60,598 nucleotides of DNA from NCBI GenBank assembly GCA_017397065.1, contig JAFQKE010000015.1, positions 1-60,598 on the forward strand, read 5' to 3'. The DNA comes from Clostridia bacterium. GTDB lineage: Bacteria; Bacillota_A; Clostridia; Oscillospirales; Acutalibacteraceae. Shown here one piece after another: positions 53,441 to 60,598 of this stretch (its first letter is position 1; each line of letters starts with the position of its first letter). A program made the translations under genes and the position numbers. Under the pieces are notes generated by a model. It ran no database searches, was not told where the DNA came from, and saw nothing but the letters and a program-made list of their open reading frames with translations.

Positions 53441-54811
53441 ATGCAACTTTGGAAGGGCAGATTTGAGAAAGAGCTTGACCCCAAAACCAACGATTTTAAT
53501 TCTTCTATATCCTTTGACAGCTGTATGTTTAAAGAGGATATTGAGGGCAGTATAGCTCATGCTACAATGCTTGCAGCTCAGGGTATAATTACATCAGAAG
53601 ACTTGAGTGAAATCGTTGAGGGACTTAAGAACATTAAATCCGAAATTGAAAGTGGAGAACTGCTTATTGACCCCAATGCGGAGGATATTCACACCTTTGT
53701 TGAGGGTGAGCTTACTGCTCGAATTGGTGCGGCAGGAAAAAGACTTCACACAGCCCGTAGCCGTAATGACCAGGTTGCTTTGGATATAAGACTTTATCTC
53801 CGCAAGGAATGTGAGGCTCTTTACGCCCAGCTTACCGAGCTTATTGATGTTCTTACCAAAAAAGCTGAGTTGTACGCTAGTGCTGTTATGCCGGGCTATA
53901 CCCATCTTCAAAGGGCTCAGCCCATAACCTTTGGTCATCATCTTTTGGCCTATGCCGAGATGCTCCTTCGTGATAAAGAAAGGCTTAATGATGCCAAAAA
54001 CCGTATGAATTATTGTCCCCTTGGCGCTTGTGCTTTAGCCGGTACAACCTATAATACCAATCGTGAAATGACGGCAAAGGATTTAGGCTTTTTCGGCCCT
54101 ATGCAAAATTCTTTAGACAGCGTTTCCGATAGAGATTTTTGCATTGAACTTGCATCGGTACTCTCTATTATAATGGTTCATCTCTCCCGATTTTCAGAGG
54201 AGATTGTGCTATGGGCATCTTTTGAATTTAAATTCATTGAGCTTGATGATGCATTCTCAACCGGCTCATCCATAATGCCTCAGAAGAAAAACCCCGATAT
54301 TACAGAGCTTATCAGGGGTAAATCAGGAAGAGTATTCGGCGATCTCACAACCCTGCTCACTATGATGAAGGGTTTACCTCTTGCCTATAATAAAGATATG
54401 CAGGAGGATAAGGAAGCTATTTTTGATGCTTTTGATACCGTTAAAATGTGTCTTACCGCATTTATTCCAATGCTTGATACTATGGTAGCATTGCCGCAGA
54501 ATATGCGTAAAGCAGCGGCAGGTGGATTTATAAACGCTACCGATTGTGCTGATTATCTGGTGGGTAAAGGACTACCCTTTAGAGATGCCTATAAGGCAAC
54601 CGGAGAGCTGGTTGCCCTCTGCATTAAAAAAGATACAACCTTAGAGGAGCTTCCGATTGAAGACTATAAAAATATTTGCGATATATTTGATGATGGCGTT
54701 TATGATGCGATTGACCTTGATAAATGTGTAAACGATCGCACGTCGCTCGGCGGCCCTGCTCCACAAAATGTGTTGGCACAGGTTAAAAGAGTCAGGGAAC
54801 TTAACAAATAA
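53441..54811 (+). CDS. argH: Argininosuccinate lyase
   Basis: This 456-aa enzyme of the fumarase/aspartase superfamily splits argininosuccinate into arginine and fumarate. Visible motifs are HTARSRNDQVALDIRLYLR (about residue 103), PGYTHLQRAQPITFGHHLL (about 152) and the superfamily signature GSSIMPQKKNPD (about 274-285). AAGGAG lies before ATG. It follows argG by 83 bases with a hairpin between them. Confidence 0.98.
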   Translation: MQLWKGRFEKELDPKTNDFNSSISFDSCMFKEDIEGSIAHATMLAAQGIITSEDLSEIVEGLKNIKSEIESGELLIDPNAEDIHTFVEGELTARIGAAGKRLHTARSRNDQVALDIRLYLRKECEALYAQLTELIDVLTKKAELYASAVMPGYTHLQRAQPITFGHHLLAYAEMLLRDKERLNDAKNRMNYCPLGACALAGTTYNTNREMTAKDLGFFGPMQNSLDSVSDRDFCIELASVLSIIMVHLSRFSEEIVLWASFEFKFIELDDAFSTGSSIMPQKKNPDITELIRGKSGRVFGDLTTLLTMMKGLPLAYNKDMQEDKEAIFDAFDTVKMCLTAFIPMLDTMVALPQNMRKAAAGGFINATDCADYLVGKGLPFRDAYKATGELVALCIKKDTTLEELPIEDYKNICDIFDDGVYDAIDLDKCVNDRTSLGGPAPQNVLAQVKRVRELNK

Positions 54812-54822
54812 CAGGTGATAGA

Positions 54823-55755
54823 ATGACAAAGGTATTTATTGATGGTAGTCAGGGCACTACCGGACTAAAAATATTTGATAGATTAAGCACTAGAGATGAT
54901 ATTGAGCTCATAACTCTGCCCGAGGAACTCCGCAAGGATAGCGATGCACGTAAAAAGGCACTTAACTCTGCAGATATTGCCTTTTTGTGCCTGCCTGATG
55001 ATGCGGCAAGAGAGGCGGTATCATTCATCGAAAGCGAAAACACTGTGGTTATTGATACCTCCACAGCCCACCGAACCAATGATGATTGGGCATATGGATT
55101 TCCCGAGCTTTCGGCCGAGCTTGAAAGTAAACTCAAAGCTTCTAAAAAAATTGCCGTTCCGGGTTGCTATGCAAGCGGTTTTATAGCCTTGGTTAAGCCC
55201 CTTGTGGATAACGGATTTATTGATGCTAAGCAGGATATTTTCGCTCACGCAATTTCGGGATATAGCGGAGCGGGCAAAAAGGGTATTGCTCAGTATGAGG
55301 ATGAAAATCGTGATACTATGTTCGATGCTCCCAGAGAATATGCCCTCACTCAGGAGCATAAGCACTTAAAGGAAATGAAAATCATAAGCGGTCTTGAAAA
55401 CGAGCCTGTTTTCTCTCCCTATGTTTGTGATTATTTTTGCGGTATGGTAATGACAGTACCCATCCTTTTAAAGGATTTAAAAAATGGCAAAACTGCCGAT
55501 GATATTAAAAATCTTTATAAATCTATTTATAACAGTAATATTGTAAAGTACAAAGAATCTATTGATGAAAACGGATTTATTTCGGGCAATGCTATGGCCG
55601 AAAATGACGGTATGGAAATAACTGTTGCGGGTAATGAACAGCGAATTTTACTCATAGCCCGTTATGATAATTTAGGCAAGGGTGCTTCAGGTGCAGCCTT
55701 GGAATGTATGAACTTTAAAATGGGTCAGAGCCCTGAATTTATGCTTAATATATAG
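54823..55755 (+). CDS. argC: N-acetyl-gamma-glutamyl-phosphate reductase, short (type 2) form
   Basis: This 310-aa enzyme reduces N-acetylglutamyl phosphate to the semialdehyde. The N-terminal FIDGSQGTTGLKIFDRL replaces the usual GxxGxxG of the long form, and VPGCYASGFIALVKP (about residue 107-121) holds the catalytic Cys. At about 310 residues it matches the type 2 reductases, not the 340-350-aa form more common in Firmicutes. AGGTGA precedes ATG, 11 bases behind argH. Confidence 0.95.
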   Translation: MTKVFIDGSQGTTGLKIFDRLSTRDDIELITLPEELRKDSDARKKALNSADIAFLCLPDDAAREAVSFIESENTVVIDTSTAHRTNDDWAYGFPELSAELESKLKASKKIAVPGCYASGFIALVKPLVDNGFIDAKQDIFAHAISGYSGAGKKGIAQYEDENRDTMFDAPREYALTQEHKHLKEMKIISGLENEPVFSPYVCDYFCGMVMTVPILLKDLKNGKTADDIKNLYKSIYNSNIVKYKESIDENGFISGNAMAENDGMEITVAGNEQRILLIARYDNLGKGASGAALECMNFKMGQSPEFMLNI

Positions 55756-55764
55756 GTGATAAAT

Positions 55765-56982
55765 ATGGTAGAATTTATAAACGGCGGTGTTACCGCTCCT
55801 AAAGGCTTTAAGGCCAGCGGAATCCATTGTGGAATAAGAAAAAATAAGTCTAAAAAAGATTTGGCGTTAATAGTTTCTGATGTTGAATGTGATGCAGCGG
55901 CTGTTTACACTCAGAATTTGGTTTATGGTGCACCTATAACCGTTACCAGAAACAATATTGCTGATGGCAAGGCAAAAGCCGTTATCTGCAACAGCGGTAT
56001 TGCAAACACCTGTAATGCGGACGGTGTAGAAAAGGCCGAGCTTATGTGTTCCTTGGCTGCCAAAGCAACAGGGCTTAAAGCTACCGATTTTGTGGTTGCT
56101 TCCACCGGTGTTATAGGTCAGCCCATTGATATTAAGCCAATTGAAAATGGTCTTCCTCAGCTTGTAAGCGAGCTTAGTGATGATGGCTCAAGCGATGCCG
56201 CCGAAGCTATTATGACAACCGATGCAGTAAAAAAAGAATTTGCGGTAGAGTTTATGCTTGGTGGCAAAACCTGTAGGATTGGAGCAATATCAAAGGGAAG
56301 CGGTATGATTCATCCCAATATGGCAACAATGCTTTGCTTTGTCACAACCGATGCTAATATTTCTGCCGAGATGCTTAAATCAGCCCTTTTAGAGGTTGTT
56401 GCTGATAGTTTTAATATGCTTTCAATTGATGGTGACACCTCAACAAATGATACAGTTGCAGTGCTGGCTTCGGGTTTGGCAGAAAACGTAAGAATTGAAG
56501 CCAAAAATGATGATTACAAAAACTTTGTGTTGGCACTTGCTGCAATAAGCGAAAGACTTGTAAAGCTTATGGCAAAAGATGGCGAGGGCGCAACCAAGTT
56601 GGTTGAATGTCAGGTAAACGGTGCAAAAACAAAAGAAATCGCAAAGGTATGTGCAAAGTCTGTAATCTGTTCTTCTCTTGTTAAGGCCGCTATGTTTGGT
56701 GCCGATGCCAACTGGGGCAGAATCCTCTGTGCGTTGGGTTATTCCGGTGCAGATATTGATGTTAATAAGGTGGATGTTTACTTTAAATCGGCAGGCGGCG
56801 AAATTCTTGTTTGCAAAAATGGTGCAGGCGTGGAATTCTCTGAAGAAAAGGCAAAAGAAATCCTCGTTAAGGACGAGGTTTATATAATCGTTAAGCTGGG
56901 TGATGGTGAGTTTTCTGCCAACGCCTACGGTTGCGATTTAACCTATGACTATGTGAAGATAAACGGCGATTATCGTACTTAA
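55765..56982 (+). CDS. argJ: Bifunctional glutamate N-acetyltransferase / N-acetylornithine transacetylase
   Basis: This 405-aa enzyme recycles the acetyl group from N-acetylornithine to glutamate. The start is the ATG at 55765 behind AGGTGAT; an in-frame GTG directly follows the argC stop. The self-cleavage site is visible as KGSGMIHPNMATMLCFVTTD (about residues 172-191), where Thr of MATML becomes the nucleophile. NICNSGIANTC-like and GRILCALGYSG motifs agree. It makes a separate argA/argE unnecessary in this operon. Confidence 0.97.
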   Translation: MVEFINGGVTAPKGFKASGIHCGIRKNKSKKDLALIVSDVECDAAAVYTQNLVYGAPITVTRNNIADGKAKAVICNSGIANTCNADGVEKAELMCSLAAKATGLKATDFVVASTGVIGQPIDIKPIENGLPQLVSELSDDGSSDAAEAIMTTDAVKKEFAVEFMLGGKTCRIGAISKGSGMIHPNMATMLCFVTTDANISAEMLKSALLEVVADSFNMLSIDGDTSTNDTVAVLASGLAENVRIEAKNDDYKNFVLALAAISERLVKLMAKDGEGATKLVECQVNGAKTKEIAKVCAKSVICSSLVKAAMFGADANWGRILCALGYSGADIDVNKVDVYFKSAGGEILVCKNGAGVEFSEEKAKEILVKDEVYIIVKLGDGEFSANAYGCDLTYDYVKINGDYRT

Positions 56983-56994
56983 GGAGTAGAACTT

Positions 56995-57852
56995 ATGAAT
57001 CTTACTAATGCAGAAAGAGCCGAGGTTTTAACTCAGGCACTTCCTTATATAAAGCGTTATAATGGCGAAATTGTTGTTGTTAAATATGGCGGCAATGCTA
57101 TGATTAACGAGCAGCTTAAACAGCAGGTTATGGAGGACGTTGTTCTTTTATGGCTTATTGGCGTTAAGGTTGTTTTGGTTCACGGCGGCGGCCCCGAAAT
57201 CAATGATTTGATGGATAAACTTGGTAAAAAGCCCGAGTTTGTTGATGGACTTCGTGTTACCGATAAAGAGACGGTTGATATTGTTCAAATGGTTCTTGCA
57301 GGAAAGGTGAATAAAACCCTTGTGAATCTTCTGGAGATGAAAGGCGGCAAGGCAATGGGTATATCGGGTATGGACGGTTGCCTTATTGAGGCCGAGATTA
57401 AGGACGAACGTCTTGGCTATGTTGGTAAGGTTACTAACGTTAATATCGAGCCTATTACTGACCTTTTGGAGAAAGGCTATATTCCTGTTGTTTCCACCAT
57501 TGGATGTGACAAACAGGGCAACGCCTACAACATAAACGGCGATACTGCAGCGGCATACATTGCAGGTGCACTTGGTGCCGAGCGTCTTATTATGATGACC
57601 GATATTGATGGTATTCTTCGTGACCGTCACGATCCTACCACCCTCATTCCCGAGGTTAATATTGAAGATATTAAAAACCTTTGTGACGAGGGCGTTATTT
57701 CAGGTGGTATGATTCCAAAGGTGGACTGCTGTATTGAGGCAATTCACAAGGGCGTTAAAAATGTAATTATTATGGATGGCCGTGTACCTCATTCAATCCT
57801 TATGGAGATATTAACCGACGAGGGTGCCGGTACAATGGTAAAGGCGGAGTAA
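56995..57852 (+). CDS. argB: N-acetylglutamate kinase
   Basis: This 285-aa amino-acid kinase phosphorylates N-acetylglutamate. It shows VVKYGGNAM (about residue 27), VLVHGGGPEINDLM (about 60), GLRVTDKETVDIVQMVLAGK (about 84) and GGMIPKVDCC (about 238). An N-terminal helix (TNAERAEVLTQALPYIKRY) precedes the core; it is the kind seen in arginine-inhibited hexameric forms. AAGGAG precedes ATG, 12 bases after argJ. Confidence 0.98.
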   Translation: MNLTNAERAEVLTQALPYIKRYNGEIVVVKYGGNAMINEQLKQQVMEDVVLLWLIGVKVVLVHGGGPEINDLMDKLGKKPEFVDGLRVTDKETVDIVQMVLAGKVNKTLVNLLEMKGGKAMGISGMDGCLIEAEIKDERLGYVGKVTNVNIEPITDLLEKGYIPVVSTIGCDKQGNAYNINGDTAAAYIAGALGAERLIMMTDIDGILRDRHDPTTLIPEVNIEDIKNLCDEGVISGGMIPKVDCCIEAIHKGVKNVIIMDGRVPHSILMEILTDEGAGTMVKAE

Positions 57853-57854
57853 CA

Positions 57855-59015
57855 ATGCAAACCTTAACACAAAAAGATAAAGCTTATGTGGCTAACACCT
57901 ACAATCGCTTTCCCGTAGAAATCGTTTCGGGAAAGGGAAGCGTGCTGATAGATACAAAAGGTAAAAAATATATTGATATGGGTTCAGGAATTGGTGTTAC
58001 TGCTTTTGGTATTGCGGATGAAGTTTGGAATGCCGCTGTTATTGAGCAGATTAACAAGGTTCAGCATACCTCAAATCTTTATTATACCGAACCCTGTGTG
58101 GAGCTTGCCGAGCTCTTAACTAATAAAACCGGCCTTAAAAAGGTCTTTTTTGGTAATTCAGGAGCCGAGGCGAATGAGTGTGCCATAAAGGTTGCAAGAA
58201 AGTGGGCGGCTGATAATAAAGGCGAGGACTGCTTTAAAATTGTGACTTTAGAAAACAGCTTTCACGGCAGAACCGTTACAACTCTTGCCGCAACCGGTCA
58301 GGAGCATTATCACGAGCTTTTCAAACCTCTTACAGATGGCTTTATTCATACCCCTGCAGGCGATGTTGAAGCTCTTAAAAAAATCGTCAGCGAGAATAAA
58401 GTAGCCGCCGTTATGATTGAGTGCGTGCAGGGTGAGGGTGGCGTTATTCCCCTTAATGCCGATTTTGTCAAGGAGATTGAAGTCCTTTCAAAAGAGTATA
58501 ATTTCCTTATAATAGTGGATGAGGTTCAAACCGGTAACGGTCGAACCGGCAAAATGTACGGTTATATGAATTTTGGTATTACTCCCGATATTGTTTCCAC
58601 AGCCAAAGGGCTTGGTGGCGGACTTCCCATAGGTGCAACCATTCTCGGCGAGAGGGTGGAATCGGTTTTAGGCTTTGGCGATCACGGCTCTACCTATGGT
58701 GGAAATCCTGTTTGTGCAGCCGCCGCAGTAAGTGTTGTAAAGCGTCTTACCGATGAATTTTTGGCAGACGTTAAGGCAAAAAGCGATTATATTTTCAGCG
58801 AGCTTGAAAACGCAGATGGTGTCGAGGCGGTCAGCGGAATGGGACTTATGGTGGGTATTAAAACTGTAAAGCCTGCCGCTGAGGTTGTAAAAGCCGCAAT
58901 GGAAAAGGGCGTGCTTTGCCTTACAGCTAAGGATAAGGTTCGTCTTCTTCCGGCACTTAATATTCCTATGGAAGATTTAAAAACCGCTATAGATGTTATA
59001 AAATCTTGTTTATAA
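57855..59015 (+). CDS. argD: Acetylornithine aminotransferase
   Basis: This 386-aa PLP enzyme makes N-acetylornithine. Fold-type I motifs are FFGNSGAEANECAIKVARKW (about residue 97), FHGRTVTTLAATGQ (about 136), IIVDEVQTGNGRTGKMYGY (about 218) and the PLP lysine in STAKGLGGGLPIGA (about 249). It begins two bases after argB with GGAG inside the argB end. The order B-D-F is common for this operon type. Confidence 0.97.
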   Translation: MQTLTQKDKAYVANTYNRFPVEIVSGKGSVLIDTKGKKYIDMGSGIGVTAFGIADEVWNAAVIEQINKVQHTSNLYYTEPCVELAELLTNKTGLKKVFFGNSGAEANECAIKVARKWAADNKGEDCFKIVTLENSFHGRTVTTLAATGQEHYHELFKPLTDGFIHTPAGDVEALKKIVSENKVAAVMIECVQGEGGVIPLNADFVKEIEVLSKEYNFLIIVDEVQTGNGRTGKMYGYMNFGITPDIVSTAKGLGGGLPIGATILGERVESVLGFGDHGSTYGGNPVCAAAAVSVVKRLTDEFLADVKAKSDYIFSELENADGVEAVSGMGLMVGIKTVKPAAEVVKAAMEKGVLCLTAKDKVRLLPALNIPMEDLKTAIDVIKSCL

Positions 59016-59040
59016 TAATGTAATGTAGGAGATGCTTTTT

Positions 59041-60024
59041 ATGAACTTAAAAGGGAAAAGCTTTTTAAAACTGTTAGATTTTACACCTGCTGAAATTGGC
59101 GGTCTTATTGATTTTGCCGCCGAGCTAAAGCATAAGAAAAAAGCAGGCATTCCCCATAAATTATGTGAGGGAAAAAATATTGCACTCGTTTTTGAAAAAA
59201 CCAGCACCCGTACCCGCTGTGCATTTGAGGTTGCCGGTGCAGATCTTGGTATGCATCCCGTTTATCTCGACCCTCAGGGCTCCCAAATCGGCAAAAAGGA
59301 GAGCATCGCAGATACCGCAAGGGTGTTGGGTCGAATGTTTGATGGTATTGAGTATCGTGGCTTCGGTCAGGAGATTGTGGAGGAGCTTGCAAAGTATGCC
59401 GGTGTCCCCGTTTGGAACGGTCTTACCAACGAGTTTCATCCCACACAGATTCTTGCCGATTTTTTAACTATTAAGGAGCATTTTGGTACACTTCAAGGAA
59501 TTAAGCTTGTTTATATGGGAGATGCCCGCTACAATATGGGTAATTCTTTAATGGTAGGTTGTGCTAAAATGGGAATGCATTTTGTAGCCTGTGCGCCCAA
59601 AAAGTATTTCCCATCTGAGGAGCTCGTTAATACCTGTAAAGAAATCGCAAAGGAAACAGGTGCCGTATTGGAGTTTATTGAAGATCCGGCTGAGGCTGTT
59701 AAGGGTGCGAGTGTCATTTATACCGATGTTTGGGTTTCAATGGGTGAGCCTGCCCGGGTTTGGGAGGAACGCATAAAAGAGCTTTCTCCTTATCAGGTTA
59801 ATTCAGAGCTTATGAAGATTGCAGGAAGTCAGTGTCGCTTTATGCACTGTCTGCCTGCCTTCCACGACCTTAAAACCACAACCGGTAAAGAGATATTTGA
59901 GAAATTTGGCATAACCTGTATGGAAGTTACCGATGAGGTTTTTGAAAGTGAACAATCCATTGTATTCGATGAGGCTGAAAATCGTATGCATACCATAAAA
60001 GCTGTTATGGCCGCAACGCTGTAA
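59041..60024 (+). CDS. argF: Ornithine carbamoyltransferase
   Basis: This 327-aa enzyme makes citrulline from ornithine and carbamoyl phosphate. The ATG at 59041 lies nine bases after AGGAG; an ATG three codons earlier overlaps that site. It has the carbamoyl phosphate motif [13 protein letters not shown] (about residue 51), [12 protein letters not shown] (about 128), DVWVSMGEP (about 225) and the ornithine motif HCLPAFHD (about 267). Together with argG and argH it completes arginine synthesis; carAB is not in the window. Confidence 0.98.
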   Translation: MNLKGKSFLKLLDFTPAEIGGLIDFAAELKHKKKAGIPHKLCEGKNIALVFEKTSTRTRCAFEVAGADLGMHPVYLDPQGSQIGKKESIADTARVLGRMFDGIEYRGFGQEIVEELAKYAGVPVWNGLTNEFHPTQILADFLTIKEHFGTLQGIKLVYMGDARYNMGNSLMVGCAKMGMHFVACAPKKYFPSEELVNTCKEIAKETGAVLEFIEDPAEAVKGASVIYTDVWVSMGEPARVWEERIKELSPYQVNSELMKIAGSQCRFMHCLPAFHDLKTTTGKEIFEKFGITCMEVTDEVFESEQSIVFDEAENRMHTIKAVMAATL

Positions 60025-60044
60025 GTAATTTTAAAAAATTGTAA

Positions 60045-60077
60045 CCCGACAGTTCGTTTGTTCTGTCGGGCTTTTCT
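60045..60077 (+). terminator. Rho-independent terminator of the arginine operon
   Basis: CCCGACAG pairs with CTGTCGGG around ten bases, followed by CTTTTCTTT. Confidence 0.88.
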
Positions 60078-60255
60078 TTGGCTCTTTTCATTATTAAATA
60101 GGAATATAAAATAAAGCAAACCTACAACCGCTATAACCTTTGTTAGTTTTTTTACAAATTCCTTAGCCTTTTAGGCAAAACAAACGGCAAAATTTAGTAT
60201 TTTTTGTGCAAAGTGAAAAAAGTTAAAAAACTTTAAAAAAAATTAAAAAAAAGTG

Positions 60256-60284
60256 TTGACAAAAGGGGATGGATTTGGTATTAT
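60256..60284 (+). promoter_or_regulatory. Strong rRNA-type promoter
   Basis: TTGACA (60256-60261), a 17-base spacer and TATTAT (60279-60284), preceded by A-tracts (60220-60252) that could act as an UP element. This matches stable-RNA promoters of Firmicutes. Confidence 0.85.
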
Positions 60285-60296
60285 ATTTTGGCACCC

Positions 60297-60480
60297 TTGA
60301 GAGAGGGAGCGCAAACGAACCTTGAAAATTAAACAACGATTAAGAAAAAAAGGACCCGACAATTCAAGTTTTAAACTTGGTAAAAACGGAAGAACAAAAC
60401 GCTAGTTTTGTTCGTTTAAGAGCTGACAAAGCTTTAAAATAGATTTGAGCATCCTAAGGGATGTTTAGATATAATATTTT
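60297..60480 (+). other. rRNA operon leader with boxA-like site and hairpins
   Basis: GAACCTTGAAAATTAAAC (60318-60335) resembles the boxA-like sequence found before 16S genes in Clostridia. Three hairpins follow: CAAGTTT/AAACTTG (60364-60378), GAACAAAAC-GCTA-GTTTTGTTC (60392-60413) and GCATCC-TAAG-GGATGT (60449-60464). The 574-base region after argF holds no protein gene. Confidence 0.65.
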
Positions 60481-60598
60481 AGAGAGTTTGATCCCGGAAA
60501 CGCGTGCTCAATGATATAGATAAACGAACGGATACAGAGCTTGTGTATTGCGATTTCCTTGGAATGAACGGTACATAAGATCCAAAACCGTTCAGAAC
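60481..60598 (+). rRNA. Start of a 16S rRNA gene, 5' fragment of doubtful integrity
   Basis: AGAGTTTGATCC (60483-60494) is the exact universal start of bacterial 16S rRNA, and it sits right behind an rRNA promoter and leader. The next bases should read TGGCTCAG, but they do not. Later pieces look like a damaged variable region 1: CGTGCTCAA, GAACGGA and a hairpin ATACA-GAGCTTG-TGTAT. The last 50 bases match nothing I know of 16S. Either the assembly breaks down at a repeated rRNA operon, or this is a degenerate copy. Confidence 0.35.

Noticed and set aside
57148..57630. 160-codon minus-strand frame opposite argB
   Set aside because: It is an antisense shadow of a well-supported gene with low-complexity His/Asn-rich translation.

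Overview
The window looks like chromosomal DNA of a Gram-positive, low-to-moderate GC member of Clostridia, probably a gut Oscillospirales/Ruminococcaceae-type bacterium. This rests on the strong AGGAGG-type ribosome sites, TTGACA/TATAAT promoters, an mreBCD-PBP2 cell-wall cluster, a bacterial tyrosine-kinase exopolysaccharide module, a dockerin-bearing esterase and many enzymes for plant sugars. No genus can be named from the sequence alone.

Layout. 1-9.2 kb (minus strand): a 276-bp element with terminal inverted repeats, part of a second copy, and between them uvrB, an alpha-L-rhamnosidase and a glycosidase-like protein in one apparent operon; a second rhamnosidase lies upstream. 9.4-10 kb: a small zinc-ribbon membrane protein. 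10.2-24 kb (plus): a 1463-aa secreted multi-module protein ending in a metallophosphoesterase, an AraC regulator on the other strand, an MBL hydrolase / AGE epimerase / DUF4434 operon, and a 1778-aa secreted rhamnosidase. The three plus-strand units share promoter architecture and a common upstream site, so they probably form one regulon. 24-27 kb: a small cupin-like protein and a GH36 alpha-galactosidase. 27.6-32.2 kb: a DUF4838 / NagB-like / PIG-L cassette opposite a second AraC regulator.

32.3-36.5 kb (minus): a glycosyltransferase, a lipoprotein and three unrecognised membrane proteins with shuffled, duplicated leader sequences. 36.6-42.1 kb (minus): PBP2, MreD, MreC, MreB and a lipid kinase, a cell-shape operon. 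42.3-46.6 kb (plus): a two-headed esterase with an internal dockerin and an unclassified glycosidase-like protein. 46.7-51.7 kb: exopolysaccharide control genes (Wzz-like, tyrosine kinase, tyrosine phosphatase, sugar dehydratase) without glycosyltransferases. 52.1-60 kb: a full arginine operon argG-H-C-J-B-D-F behind ArgR-type boxes. 60.25 kb to the end: a strong rRNA-type promoter and leader, and a 16S-like start that soon departs from the expected sequence.

The main theme is breakdown of rhamnose- and galactose-containing glycans by secreted and cytoplasmic enzymes, controlled locally by AraC proteins. No sugar transporter is present in the window, so uptake must be encoded elsewhere. The strongest new observations are the shared AraC-type operator set, two families of small repeats placed directly behind stop codons, an atypical NagB-like protein in an amino-sugar cassette, and the unusual end of the window.
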